NCBI RefSeq assembly: GCF_001942405.1
Contig: NZ_MKKA01000008.1
Location: 1-64,000, forward strand
Reading direction: 5' to 3'
Length of the DNA stretch: 64,000 nt
Source of the DNA: Ornithinimicrobium sp. CNJ-824
GTDB taxonomy: Bacteria > Actinomycetota > Actinomycetes > Actinomycetales > Dermatophilaceae
Shown piece after piece: positions 15,089-23,997 of the stretch (its first letter is position 1; the number at the start of each line of letters is the position of its first letter). The notes under the pieces are model-generated. The model was not told where the DNA came from, ran no database searches, and saw only the letters and a program-made list of their open reading frames with translations. The translations under genes were made by a program, and so were the position numbers.

Positions 15089-16524
15089 TCGCGACCGGCG
15101 TGACGGTCGTGGTCGTCCTCACCGTCATGACGGGCTACTTCGTGGCCCAGGAGTTCGCCTACGTCAGCGTCGACCGGGGGCGGCTCCGCCAGCTGGCCGA
15201 CGAGGGGGACGCGCCCGCGCAGCGGGCCCTGAAGGTCACCTCCCGGCTCTCCTTCACCCTCTCCGGGGCCCAGTTCGGCATCACCGTCACCGCCCTCCTC
15301 GTGGGCTACCTCGGGGAGGAGCTGCTCGTCCGGGGGCTGTCCGAGACCTTCGGGGACGCCGGGCCGCTGACCCGCGCCGCGATGGTCTCGGCCTTCTCGG
15401 TCGGCGTCCTCGTCTTCTCCACCGTCCTGCAGATGGTCATCGGCGAGCTGGGGCCCAAGAACTGGGCCATCGCGCGTCCCGTCCCCCTGGCCCGGGCGCT
15501 CTCCCGCTCCACCCTGGCCTACCTCGCCGTGCTCGGGCCGGTCATCCGCCTGTTCGACTCCGCGTCCAACGCCCTGCTGCGCTCCGTGGGCATCGAGCCG
15601 GTCGAGGAGCTGCCCCAGGGGGCGACCCCGGAGGACCTGACGCGGATCATCGCCGAGTCGCAGAGCGGCGGAACCCTCGACGAGGAGCTCTCCACGCTGC
15701 TGGAGCGTGGGCTCGCCTTCCGTGACCGTGTCGCCGGCGAGGTCATGACCCCGCGGCCGTCGGTCATGACCATCCAGGCCGACGAGACGGTGGCCGTGGT
15801 CCTGGAGGCCCTGGAGTCCGGGCACGCCCGCTTCCCGGTCGTCGGCCGGGACATCGACGACGTCGTCGGCGTCATCGGGCTGCACGACCTGCTGCAGGTG
15901 GACCCGGGCAGCAGGGCCGCCACCTCGGTGCGCGACCTGGCCGACGAGGCGCTCATCGTGCCGGAGTCGCTGCCGCTGCCCCGCGTGCTCGAGGAGCTGC
16001 GCTCGGCGCACCAGCAGCTGGCCGTCGTCGTCGACGAGTACGGCGGCTTCGCCGGGGTGGTCACCTTCGAGGACGTCGCCGAGGAGGTGGTCGGCGAGAT
16101 CTGGGACGAGGACGACGTGGAGGAGTCCACCAGCCAGGCCCGGGCCGACGGCCTGTGGGACCTGTCGGCCCGGCTGCGCATCGACGAGGTCGCCCAGGTC
16201 ACCGGGGTCGAGCTGCCCGAGGACGAGAACTACGACACCCTCTCGGGCCTGGTCCTGGACCGGCTCGGCCGCACCGCTGAGGAGGGGGACAGCGTGCTGG
16301 TCCGCTGGACCAGCCGGAACGGCGAGGGGGACGACGACGTGCACCAGACCCGTGTCGACGTGGTGACCGTGCACCGGTACGTGCCCGAGACCGTCACCCT
16401 GCACCCCGTCGTGACGCGGAGCGTCGGGGACTGGGCGCGGCTCAGCGAGGACGAGCGGGCCGCGCTGTCCTCCGACACCGCCCTGCTCATCACCACGGAC
16501 GAGACGCTGGAGGTGGCCCGATGA
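15082..16524 (+). CDS. CNNM/CorC (HlyC) family transporter
   Basis: The 480-residue protein begins with a DUF21/CNNM membrane domain (VTVVVVLTVMTGYFVAQEFA, SGAQFGITVTALLVGYLGEE, and VIGELGPKNWAIARP), followed by a CBS pair (about residues 215-345, including MTPRPSVMTIQADE and VVDEYGGFAGVVTFEDV). A C-terminal CorC_HlyC domain follows (DGLWDLSARLRIDEV onward). This group is linked to magnesium/cobalt transport or resistance. It overlaps the next gene by ATGA and forms a two-gene operon under the leaderless leader ORF. Confidence 0.88.
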   Translation: MLIATGVTVVVVLTVMTGYFVAQEFAYVSVDRGRLRQLADEGDAPAQRALKVTSRLSFTLSGAQFGITVTALLVGYLGEELLVRGLSETFGDAGPLTRAAMVSAFSVGVLVFSTVLQMVIGELGPKNWAIARPVPLARALSRSTLAYLAVLGPVIRLFDSASNALLRSVGIEPVEELPQGATPEDLTRIIAESQSGGTLDEELSTLLERGLAFRDRVAGEVMTPRPSVMTIQADETVAVVLEALESGHARFPVVGRDIDDVVGVIGLHDLLQVDPGSRAATSVRDLADEALIVPESLPLPRVLEELRSAHQQLAVVVDEYGGFAGVVTFEDVAEEVVGEIWDEDDVEESTSQARADGLWDLSARLRIDEVAQVTGVELPEDENYDTLSGLVLDRLGRTAEEGDSVLVRWTSRNGEGDDDVHQTRVDVVTVHRYVPETVTLHPVVTRSVGDWARLSEDERAALSSDTALLITTDETLEVAR

Positions 16525-17597
16525 GCACTGCCACCGCCATGGTCGTCAGCGTGCTGCTGCTGGCCGCCAACGCCTTCTTCGTGGCCGCCGAGTTCGCCAT
16601 CGTGGCCGCCAAGCGGCACCGTCTGGAGGAGCGGGCCGAGGAGGGCAGCCGGGCGGCGCGCGCCGCCGTCGGCGCCTCCCGCGAGCTGTCCCTCATGCTG
16701 GCGGGCGCGCAGCTGGGCATCACCCTGTGCACGCTCGCCCTGGGGGCCATCGCCAAGCCGGCGCTGGCCTACGCCCTGGACCCGCTCATCGCCTGGCTCG
16801 GGGCGCCGGACGTCATGGTGCACGCCATCTCGGTGGTCATCGCGGTGGCCGTCGTGGTCTTCCTCCACATGGTCGTCGGCGAGATGGCCCCCAAGTCGTG
16901 GGCGATCTCCCACCCCGAGACCTCGGCGGTGCTGCTCGCCCTCCCCTTCCGCGCCTTCACCTGGGTCATGCGCCCGGTCCTGTGGGTGATGAACGAGCTC
17001 GCCAACCTCATGCTGCGGCTGGTGCGGGTCGACCCGGTCGACACGCTCGGCAACGCCCAGACCCCGGCGGACCTGCAGCTGCTCCTGGCCCAGTCCTACG
17101 AGCACGGGGTCCTGGAGGACGCCGACCACCAGATCCTCACCGGTGCGCTGCGGCTGGAGGAGGAGACGGTGGCGGCGGTGATGTTCCCGACGGCCGCCGC
17201 GGTCACGGTCCCCCGGACCGCCACCGCCGCGGACGTGGAGCGGGTCAGCCGCGAGAGCGGCCGGTCCCGGCTCTTCGTCGTCGAGCCGACCGGGCGGGCG
17301 GGCACGCGGAGGATCCGGGGACTGGTCCACGTGCGGGACGCCATCCTGGCCACCGCCCGCGACCGCGCCGACCTTCCCCTGGGGGACTTCCTCCAGCCGG
17401 TGGCCTCCATCCAGGCCACCATGCCCCTCATCGACGCCGTGGCCGCCCTGCGCCAGCAGCGCGCCCAGCTGGCCCTGGTCCGCGACGACCAGGGCCGGGT
17501 GGTGGGCATGACCTCGATGGAGGACATCCTCGAGCAGATCCTCGGCGAGTTCGACGACGAGTCGGACGAGGCGTCCGCGGAGGTGGCAACCTCCTGA
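16521..17597 (+). CDS. CNNM/CorC-like transporter lacking the CorC_HlyC domain
   Basis: The 358-residue partner of the preceding gene has the same DUF21 core (LLLAANAFFVAAEFAIVAAK, LAGAQLGITLCTLALG, VVGEMAPKSWAISHPE) and a CBS pair (VMFPTAAAVTVPR to GMTSMEDILEQILGEF). It ends about 15 residues after the second CBS domain, with no CorC_HlyC domain. Such adjacent long/short pairs are common in actinobacteria and suggest a heterodimer. A strong terminator hairpin follows. Confidence 0.87.
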   Translation: MSTATAMVVSVLLLAANAFFVAAEFAIVAAKRHRLEERAEEGSRAARAAVGASRELSLMLAGAQLGITLCTLALGAIAKPALAYALDPLIAWLGAPDVMVHAISVVIAVAVVVFLHMVVGEMAPKSWAISHPETSAVLLALPFRAFTWVMRPVLWVMNELANLMLRLVRVDPVDTLGNAQTPADLQLLLAQSYEHGVLEDADHQILTGALRLEEETVAAVMFPTAAAVTVPRTATAADVERVSRESGRSRLFVVEPTGRAGTRRIRGLVHVRDAILATARDRADLPLGDFLQPVASIQATMPLIDAVAALRQQRAQLALVRDDQGRVVGMTSMEDILEQILGEFDDESDEASAEVATS

Positions 17598-17616
17598 CCG
17601 GCCGTCGCCATGCAGC

Positions 17617-17647
17617 AGGGCCCCCGTCCGGCTCGGACGGGGGCCCT
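17617..17647. terminator. Bidirectional terminator hairpin
   Basis: AGGGCCCCCGTCCG (17617-17630) and CGGACGGGGGCCCT (17634-17647) form a perfect 14-base-pair stem with loop GCT. No T run follows, as is common in high-GC actinobacteria. It lies between the convergent CNNM and NlpC/P60 genes and can serve both. Confidence 0.85.
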
Positions 17648-17670
17648 CGTCGTGCTGCGGAGGGGGCCGA

Positions 17671-18528
17671 TCAGCCTCCGGTGACCCGACCGTAGCCGGA
17701 GACGCCGTCGAACATGGGCCGCAGGGAGGAGAACTTCCCTGGGCGCGGCGAGTCGTACATCATCCCGTTCCCGGCGTAGATCCCCATGTGGTAGGCGGGG
17801 TAGCCGTAGAACACCAGGTCGCCGGGCTGCGGGTTGCTCACCGGGGTGGCGTAGGCCTGCTGCTGGGCCGCCGTGCGCGGCAGCGCGATCCCGACCTGGG
17901 CGAAGACGTACTGGGTGTAGCCCGAGCAGTCGAATCCGGCCGGGGTGGTTCCTCCCCAGACGTACGGGATCCCGGTGTAGGCGGCGGCGACCGACAGGAC
18001 ACCACCGCTCGGAGCGGGAGCAGGCTGCGGGGCCGGCGCGGGGGCGGGCGTCGGCTCGGGGGCCGGCTCGGGCTGGGCCTGCTGGGCGGGGGCGGCCTGC
18101 TGCTGAGCGGGCGGCGCGGCCTCCCGCTCCTGGGTGCGGCTCGCCGCGGGCGCCTCCCGCTCGGCCACCTGCTGGGCGGCGCGTTCGGCCACCTGCTCCT
18201 GGGCTCGGTCGGCGGCCGGGGCCGCCGTGACGACCCGGGCGGCCGAGAAGCCGGTCGTCCCGAAGCTGCGGGCGGCCTCGACGACGTCGGGGGCCTTGGC
18301 GGCGACCGCGGGACGCTCGGCGGCCGCGACGTGGTCGACGACCCGCAGGAGCGCGTCGGCCGGCGCGACCCCGGTCGAGCGGTCCTGGGGCGTGGCGCCC
18401 GAGCTGAGGGCGGCGCCGGCGACGAGTCCGGTCGAGGTCGCGGCGATGGCGGCGGAGCGGGTCAGACGGGTGCCGGCCGTGGCCAGCCGGGTGGGCCGAC
18501 GGTGGCGGCCGAGGGTGCGGTGGGTCAC
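17671..18528 (-). CDS. Secreted NlpC/P60 peptidoglycan endopeptidase (C40)
   Basis: The 285-residue protein starts at GTG 18528, set by GGAGG seven bases upstream. A basic N-terminus and hydrophobic stretch (SAAIAATSTGLVAGAALSSG) form a signal peptide. A long alanine/glutamine/proline-rich linker leads to the NlpC/P60 domain: PYVWGGTTPAGFDCSGYTQY with the catalytic cysteine, and AYHMGIYAGNGMM with the histidine. It should cleave peptide stems in the cell wall during growth or division. Expression is predicted to respond to c-di-AMP through the upstream riboswitch and to an OmpR-type activator at the promoter. Confidence 0.9.
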   Translation of the reverse strand: MTHRTLGRHRRPTRLATAGTRLTRSAAIAATSTGLVAGAALSSGATPQDRSTGVAPADALLRVVDHVAAAERPAVAAKAPDVVEAARSFGTTGFSAARVVTAAPAADRAQEQVAERAAQQVAEREAPAASRTQEREAAPPAQQQAAPAQQAQPEPAPEPTPAPAPAPQPAPAPSGGVLSVAAAYTGIPYVWGGTTPAGFDCSGYTQYVFAQVGIALPRTAAQQQAYATPVSNPQPGDLVFYGYPAYHMGIYAGNGMMYDSPRPGKFSSLRPMFDGVSGYGRVTGG

Positions 18529-18535
18529 GGGGTGT

Positions 18536-18715
18536 CCTCCAGTGCCTGCGGGGTGAGCTGTCGGGCTGGGGATGGAAGGTCCCCCGGTCCGGTGGGCGCC
18601 GGGCCGTAAGCCCCAGGGGCGTCGCTGCCCCGAAGGTGGTTCCCCCGCTCCTGCCACGCGGTGCTCGTGCTGGTCCCGGACGCGCTGGCAGGACTCGGCG
18701 GTGCGCGCGGGTTCT
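18536..18715 (-). promoter_or_regulatory. c-di-AMP (ydaO/yuaA) riboswitch upstream of the NlpC/P60 gene
   Basis: The minus-strand leader carries the conserved blocks of the actinobacterial ydaO class: GAGCGGGGGAACCACCTTC, GGGGCTTACGGCCC, GGGGGACCTTCCATCCCC, and the closing CCGACAGCTCACCCCGCAGGC just before the ribosome binding site. This class binds c-di-AMP and in actinobacteria commonly controls cell-wall hydrolases, usually turning expression off when ligand is high. Position and target gene fit. The boundaries are approximate. The DisA cyclase that would make the ligand is at 60.3 kb in this window. Confidence 0.88.
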
Positions 18716-18740
18716 CCTCCAGGGGAGAGGAGCGCAGCCG

Positions 18741-18782
18741 AGGCTACACAGCCCCCCGGGCGAATGTCACGTTCCGGTCACG
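18741..18782 (-). promoter_or_regulatory. Promoter of the NlpC/P60 gene with tandem GTCACG site
   Basis: On the minus strand GTGACA (plus 18765-18770) and TAGCCT (plus 18741-18746) form a -35/-10 pair with an 18-base spacer, placing the transcript start about 10-20 bases before the riboswitch. The plus-strand direct repeat GTCACG at 18766 and 18777 (11-base step, one helical turn) overlaps the -35. Tandem GTCAC-type repeats resemble sites of the response regulator MtrA, which controls rpf and rip genes in related bacteria. The regulator assignment is inference. Confidence 0.5.
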
Positions 18783-18928
18783 GCCCTGTGGACGGGGGGC
18801 CACCCCTGCGGGTGGGGCATACCCTCCGACCTGCGCCGACGGGCGGTCAGGGCCAACCCCCACCGGGCAGATCGTGACGGAAGTCACATCCGGGGAGGAC
18901 CGGGGGCGGGCGCCCGCCCGGCCTCGGC

Positions 18929-19612
18929 CTAGCGGCAGAATACGTGGGCGGCGACGTCCACGGGCAGCGACACCGCCTCGCCGTCGAGCGCCTCCACGAT
19001 GGTGCGCTCGTCCTCGGTCCACACCCGCACGTGCGCGCCGGGACGGATCCCGGACTCGAGCAGCAGGCCGAGCACCTCCGGGTCCACCTGGACCGGTTCC
19101 CCGATCCGGGTGACCACGGCCTCGACCCGCTCCCCCGCCGCCGCCCGGGCCAGCTCGACGCTGGGACGGCCCTGGGCCGGCGCGGCCTCCGCCCGCCCCA
19201 GCTCGACGAGCCCGGGGACCGGGTTGCCGTACGGCGAGGTGGTGCCGTCCTCCAGCAGCTCGAGGATCCGTTGCTCGACCTGCTCGCTCATGACGTGCTC
19301 CCAGCGGCAGGCCTCCTCGTGCACGTAGGCCGGGTCCAGACCGATGACGTCGACGAGGAGGCGCTCGGCCAGCCGGTGCTTGCGCATGACGCGCACGGCC
19401 GCCAGCCGCCCCTCGTCGGTCAGCTCGAGCCGCCGGTCGGGCGCAAGCTGCAGCAGGCCGTCACGCTCCATCCGGGCGACCGTCTGGGACACCGTAGGCC
19501 CGGACTGTCCCAGGCGTTCGGCGATCCGCGCCCGCATCGGCACCACCCCGTCCTCCTCGAGCTCGAGGACGGTCTTGAGGTACATCTCGGTGGTGTCGAT
19601 CAGCTCGCTCAC
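18929..19612 (-). CDS. ideR: Iron-dependent repressor of the DtxR/IdeR family
   Basis: The 227-residue protein begins MSELIDTTEMYLKTVLELEE, with a winged-helix DNA-binding domain (RIAERLGQSGPTVSQTVARM), the dimerisation/metal domain (HRLAERLLVDVIGLDPAYVH and EEACRWEHVMSEQVEQRI, with the Cys, Glu and His ligands of site 2) and a C-terminal SH3-like domain. The cysteine and the third domain separate it from MntR. It represses iron-uptake genes when loaded with Fe(II). It is the only gene between the riboswitch region and pdxH. Confidence 0.9.
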   Translation of the reverse strand: MSELIDTTEMYLKTVLELEEDGVVPMRARIAERLGQSGPTVSQTVARMERDGLLQLAPDRRLELTDEGRLAAVRVMRKHRLAERLLVDVIGLDPAYVHEEACRWEHVMSEQVEQRILELLEDGTTSPYGNPVPGLVELGRAEAAPAQGRPSVELARAAAGERVEAVVTRIGEPVQVDPEVLGLLLESGIRPGAHVRVWTEDERTIVEALDGEAVSLPVDVAAHVFCR

Positions 19613-19643
19613 GCGGTCATCCTACGAGCCGTCGCGTCGGGCG

Positions 19644-20336
19644 TCAGGGCTGCAGCCGCAGCCGGTGCCAGGCCGCCGGCTCGTCCAGCCCGCCCGGCCC
19701 CACCCGCTCCCACACGATCCGGTCGTGCAGCCGGCTGCGCCGTCCGGCCCACAGCTCCACCCGGTCGGCCACGAGCCGGTAGCCGCCCCACCCCTCAGGC
19801 ACCGGGACGTCGTCCGGCGAACCGGTGTCGGGGAAGCGCTCCGCGCTCTCCCGGTATGCCGTCTCCAGCGTCGCGCGGTCCGGCACCGGCCGGGACTGGG
19901 CCGAGGCGTGCGCCCCGACGCGGGCGCCCCACGGCCGGCTGCGGAAGTAGTCCTCGACCTGTGCACGGGGCAGCGCCTCGGCATACCCGCGCATGCGCAC
20001 GGACCGGAACATGGCCGGCCAGGTCAGCGCCACCGCCATCCCGGGGTTGGCGGCCAGCTGCTCGCCCTTGGCGGAGGTGGTCGAGGTGTAGAAGGCCGGG
20101 CCGCGCAGGTCCAGGTCGCGCAGCAGCACGGTCCGCACGTCGGGCAGACCGTCGGGGTCGCTCGTGGCCACGGACATCGACAGCGGCTCCGGCACGTCGC
20201 CCCGCTCCTGCTGCCGGGCGACGGCCGCGCCGATCCAGTCCTGCAGGAGCGTCCAGGGCGCGGCGGGGCAGCCCTCCTCGGACAGGCCCTCCCCCTCGTA
20301 GTCCACCCGGAGGGCCGAGAACGGACCGATGCTCAC
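19644..20336 (-). CDS. pdxH: Pyridoxamine 5'-phosphate oxidase
   Basis: The 230-residue protein has the PNPOx split-barrel FMN fold: LSMSVATSDPDGLPDVRTVLL and FYTSTTSAKGEQLAANPG near the FMN site, RSVRMRGYAEALPRAQVEDYF, and the family C-terminus WHRLRLQP with the conserved arginines. It oxidises pyridoxamine- or pyridoxine-phosphate to PLP, which HemL and other enzymes here require. The start is GTG 20336, overlapping the stop of the upstream gene as GTGA. Confidence 0.9.
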   Translation of the reverse strand: MSIGPFSALRVDYEGEGLSEEGCPAAPWTLLQDWIGAAVARQQERGDVPEPLSMSVATSDPDGLPDVRTVLLRDLDLRGPAFYTSTTSAKGEQLAANPGMAVALTWPAMFRSVRMRGYAEALPRAQVEDYFRSRPWGARVGAHASAQSRPVPDRATLETAYRESAERFPDTGSPDDVPVPEGWGGYRLVADRVELWAGRRSRLHDRIVWERVGPGGLDEPAAWHRLRLQP

Positions 20337-20743
20337 GGCTGCCGCCTCGTCCGGCGGGGCGTCCGGGGCAGCGAGACGGTCCGGCGCACCTCCTCGGGGC
20401 GGCGGCGCTTGCTCGGGTCGGCGTTGAGCAGCAGCGTCTCGTAGGGCAGGTTGGTGTGCGGGTGCACCCCGACGGGCTCGTTGCGGGAGAACACCACCCA
20501 GTAGGGCTCGCCCGCGTGGAAGACCTGCTGCACGGCGCCGTCGACGAGGCTGTCGGCGTGGGCGAGCGCCTGCTTCCTCGCGCCCGACCCGAGGCGCTGG
20601 CGCTGCCCGTCGACGAACTGCCGGGCCGGGGCGTCCTTGCGCAGGATCTGCTCGGCGACCTGGGGTCCGTACTTCTGGGCGAGCGTGTAGACGACGGGGC
20701 CGTACTTCATGGCCAGCTTGGCGAGGTTGACGGGGGTGGGCAC
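20333..20743 (-). CDS. Conserved hypothetical protein upstream of pdxH
   Basis: The 136-residue cytoplasmic protein starts at GTG 20743, supported by AGGAGG a few bases upstream. It contains LAKLAMKYGPVVYTLAQKYG, then VFHAGEPYWVVFSRNEPVGVHPHTNLPYETLLLNADP and a basic tail. There are no transmembrane segments. It is translationally coupled to pdxH by GTGA. I recognise it as a recurrent actinobacterial hypothetical but cannot give a function. Confidence 0.7.
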   Translation of the reverse strand: MPTPVNLAKLAMKYGPVVYTLAQKYGPQVAEQILRKDAPARQFVDGQRQRLGSGARKQALAHADSLVDGAVQQVFHAGEPYWVVFSRNEPVGVHPHTNLPYETLLLNADPSKRRRPEEVRRTVSLPRTPRRTRRQP

Positions 20744-20796
20744 GGATCCTCCTGGTCGGGGTGGGCGCGCGCCCCACGCTAGGTCATCAACGGGTG

Positions 20797-22623
20797 TCAA
20801 CGCCCGACGGCGTACCCCTGCATCCCGCGGGGGTTGGCGGCGGCGGAGAGCACGCCGGTGCCCGGGTCGCGGGCGACGGCGCACAGCCGCCCCAGCGACC
20901 ATGGTCCGGCGTCGACGACCTCGTGCCCCCGGGACCGCAGCCCGGCCAGCAGGTCGGGGCCCAGGCGCGACTCGGCGACCACGACCCCGGGCTCGGTGGC
21001 GCGGGGGGTGAAGCTGCCCGGGAAGCTGGTCGTGTGCAGCTGGGGCGCGTCGATCGCCTCCTGCAGCGACAGGCCGCCGACGAGGTGACGGAGCAGGAAG
21101 ACGCTCTGCCACTGGTCCTGCTGGTCGCCCCCGGGGCTCCCGCAGGCGAGGACGGGTATGCCGTCGCGCAGCACGAGCGTGGGCGTCAGGGTGGTCCGGG
21201 GACGGCGGCCCGGGACGAGGGAGCTGGGCAGGCCCTGCTCCAGCCAGGTCATCTGCAGGCGGCTGCCGAGCGCGAACCCCAGCGAGGGGATGGTGGGCGA
21301 GGACTGCAGCCAGCCGCCGCTGGGGGTCGCCGAGACGAGCATGCCCCAGCGGTCGACGACGTCGACGTGGCAGGTGTCCCCCCGGGCGGTGCCGTCGGAC
21401 CGCACCACGGGGTCGGTGCTGCGGGCGCCGGGCACGGTGGGCTCGCCCCCGGTGGCGTCGGTGGCGCCGGCACCCTCGACGGCCAGCGCCTGCGCAGCGA
21501 TCCTCGGGGTGCGCCCGCCGGGCGAGCCGGGCCGCAGCGTCCGGTCGGCCGTCGTCCCGACGAGGGCGGCCCGGTCGGCCAGGTAGGTGCTCGAGAGCAG
21601 GTCGTCCGTCGGCACCTCGGCGCTGTCGCCCAGCCAGGCCTCGCGGTCGGCCATGGCCAGCTTCCAGGTCTCGACGAGGGCGTGGAGGCCGTCCACGGTG
21701 TCGAGGTCGGTGGCGTCGGCGGTGCCCGAGGCGGCGAGCTGGTCGAGCATCCCCAGGACCTGGAGCAGGGCCGGGCCCTGGCCCCACGGGCCGGTCTTGG
21801 CGATGGTGTGGCCCTGCCAGTCGGCCGTGACGGCGTCCTCCCAGGTGGCCTCGAAGGCCGCCATGTCGGCCCCGGTGAGCACACCGGGGAGCACCGGGCC
21901 GCCGGGGTGCCGGAAGGGGCGCCGGGCGAACTCGTCCACGGCCTGCGCCACGAACCCCTGGGACCAGGCCCGGCGGACGGCGTCGATGCCCTGCTCCCGG
22001 GTGCCGCCGGCCGCGCGCTCCTCGGCGACCAGCCGCTCCAGGGTGTCGGCCCAGGCCGGGTTCGCCAGCAGCGAGCCCGGCACGGGCGGGGCCCCGTCGA
22101 CCAGCCAGGTGTCGGCCGAGGTCGTCCACTCCTGCTCGAAGAGCTCCTGCACCGAGGCGATCGTCGTTGCGACCCGCTCCAGCACGGGGTGACCGGACCG
22201 TGCGTAGTGCAGGGCCGGCGCCGCCACCTGCGCCAGGGTCATCGTGCCCCGGTCCCGCAGCAGGACCAGCCAGGCCTCGGTCGCCCCGGGGACCGCCGTG
22301 GCCAGCGGGCCGGCGCCGGGGACCCGGTCGAGCCCGGCCGCGGCGAAGTGGTCGGGCGTGGCGCCGGCCGGTGCCGGGCCCTGCCCGCAGAGGACGCGGG
22401 GCACCGGGTCGTCGGCGGAGGCCACGATCAGCGGCAGGTCGCCTCCGGGTCCGTTGAGGTGGGGCTCGACCACCTGCAGGACGAGGCCGGCGGCGACCGC
22501 GCCGTCGGCGGCGTTGCCGTCCAGCTCGAGCATCCGCATGGCGGCCTGCGAGGCCAGCCAGTGGGTGCTCGAGACCATCCCGTGGGTGCCGGTGAGGGTG
22601 GGCCTCGTCGTGAAGGTCGGCAT
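20797..22623 (-). CDS. ggt: Gamma-glutamyltransferase-family Ntn hydrolase
   Basis: The 608-residue protein shows the GGT family layout: THWLASQAAMRMLELDGNAADGAVAA with HLNGPGGDLPLIV, the region of the self-cleavage threonine (ARGDTCHVDVVDRWGMLVSATPSGG), and the small-subunit motifs GSPGGDQQDQWQSVFLLRHL and LQEAIDAPQLHTTSFPGSF. There is no signal peptide, so it is probably cytoplasmic, unlike periplasmic GGTs; it may act on gamma-glutamyl compounds or related amides. It is the last gene of the marR-MFS-microORF operon, with a TGATG junction. Confidence 0.88.
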   Translation of the reverse strand: MPTFTTRPTLTGTHGMVSSTHWLASQAAMRMLELDGNAADGAVAAGLVLQVVEPHLNGPGGDLPLIVASADDPVPRVLCGQGPAPAGATPDHFAAAGLDRVPGAGPLATAVPGATEAWLVLLRDRGTMTLAQVAAPALHYARSGHPVLERVATTIASVQELFEQEWTTSADTWLVDGAPPVPGSLLANPAWADTLERLVAEERAAGGTREQGIDAVRRAWSQGFVAQAVDEFARRPFRHPGGPVLPGVLTGADMAAFEATWEDAVTADWQGHTIAKTGPWGQGPALLQVLGMLDQLAASGTADATDLDTVDGLHALVETWKLAMADREAWLGDSAEVPTDDLLSSTYLADRAALVGTTADRTLRPGSPGGRTPRIAAQALAVEGAGATDATGGEPTVPGARSTDPVVRSDGTARGDTCHVDVVDRWGMLVSATPSGGWLQSSPTIPSLGFALGSRLQMTWLEQGLPSSLVPGRRPRTTLTPTLVLRDGIPVLACGSPGGDQQDQWQSVFLLRHLVGGLSLQEAIDAPQLHTTSFPGSFTPRATEPGVVVAESRLGPDLLAGLRSRGHEVVDAGPWSLGRLCAVARDPGTGVLSAAANPRGMQGYAVGR

Positions 22624-22706
22624 CAGGCCAGGGTGGCCAGCACGGGCGCGAGCAGCAGCGCGGCCAGGGCCAGCAGGACGACGAGGCGGCGGGCACGGGC
22701 GTTCAT
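22623..22706 (-). CDS. 27-residue single-helix membrane microprotein
   Basis: Between the MFS gene and ggt, ATG 22706 opens MNARARRLVVLLALAALLLA, then PVLATLA and a stop. Both ends share bases with their neighbours: the MFS stop and this ATG form TGATG, and this stop and the ggt ATG form TGATG. The product has a basic N-terminus and one hydrophobic helix, oriented with the N-terminus inside. The one-base overlaps on both sides suggest re-initiation and real translation. It could be a small MFS-associated subunit or just a coupling ORF. Confidence 0.5.
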   Translation of the reverse strand: MNARARRLVVLLALAALLLAPVLATLA

Positions 22707-23997
22707 CAGATCACCTTCTCGGGCAGGGGCTCGGTCAGCGTGCCACGTTCCAGGGCGAGCGGCCGCAGCCAGCTGGCCCTCAAGCGCAGCCGCAGGTTGT
22801 CGTGGCGCATGACGTAGATGGTCGCAGCGACGGCTGTGAGCCCGCAGGCGATGGTGCCGATGAGCAGGGTCCAGCGGGCGCCCCAGTGCTCACCGATCCA
22901 GCCGATCAGGGGGGACCCCAGGGGCGTCCCGCCGAAGAACACCGCCATGTAGAGGGCCATGACCCGGCCGCGGACGGCCTGGTCGACCGACAGCTGCACC
23001 ATGGCGTTCGCGCTGACCATGACGGTCAGGGCGGTCAGGCCGGTGGGCACGAGCAGGACGGTGTAGAGCAGGAAGGTCGGGGCCGTCGCGGTGAAGAAGG
23101 TCATCACCGCGAAGGCGGCCAGGGAGCCCAGCAGCAGGCGCCACCGCGGCCGGTCGCGCCGGGCGGCCAGCAGCGCCCCGCCGAGGGACCCGATCGCCAT
23201 GACCGACCCGGTGATGCCGTACTCCTCCACGCCCTTGCCGTAGATCTCGGTGGCCATCAGGGCGTTGGTGATCTGGAAGTTCATCCCGAAGGTGCCGTGC
23301 ATGAAGGCGATCACCATGATGAGGATGATGTCCGGCCGCCGCCGGACGTAGGCCACGCCCTCCCGGACCTTGGCCCGCCCCTGCCCGGTCCGGTCCGGCG
23401 GCGGCGCGAGCAGGTCGACGTCCATCGCCAGCAGGGCGACGAGCACGGCGGCGAAGGTCAGCGCGTTGACCAGCAGGGTCGGTCCGGTGCCGAGCCAGGC
23501 GATGAGGAGCCCGGCGGAGGCCGGTCCGATCAGCGGCCGGAGTGGAAGGAGGCGCTGTTCAGACCCACCGCGTTGGTCAGCCGCTCCGGGGGCACCATCT
23601 CCGAGACGAAGGCCTGCCGGGCCGGCGCGTCGAAGGCCGCGGCGGTGCCCGACAGCAGGGCCATGACGTACATGTGCCACAGCTCCATCTGCCCCGAGAG
23701 CACCCACAGCCCCATGATCAGCGCGAACAGGCCCATGAGCGACTGGCTGGCCATCATCACCCGACGCTTGGGGAAGGCGTCGGAGACGGCCCCCGCGATC
23801 GGGGTCAGCAGGACGATGGGCAGGAACTGCAGCCCGGTGACGATGCCGAGCGCGGAGGCCGAGTTGTCCGTCAGCTCGGTCAGGACCACCCAGTCCTGCG
23901 CCACGCGCCCCATCCACGTGCCGACGTTGGAGACGAGCGCGCCGGCGGCGTAGATCCGGTAGTTGCGCACCGCGAGGGCGGCGAACATGGTGCTCAC
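22706..23997 (-). CDS. Major facilitator superfamily exporter, frame broken by one base
   Basis: Two frames together form a 12-helix MFS_3/EntS-like transporter of about 430 residues. The first begins VSTMFAALAVRNYRIYAAGA with SNVGTWMGRVAQDW and ends ERLTNAVGLNSASFHSGR. The second continues LIGPASAGLLIAWLGTGP to the C-terminus at 22706. The join at about 23536 needs one extra base (GGCCG-CTGATC). GTG 23997 overlaps the marR stop as GTGA. A drug/siderophore-export role is inferred from the MarR partner. The break is probably an assembly error. Confidence 0.8.

Noticed and set aside
18874..18887. GTGACGGAAGTCAC palindrome as a terminator of ideR
   Set aside because: The arms are only five bases and the site resembles the regulatory GTCAC elements nearby; no function assigned.
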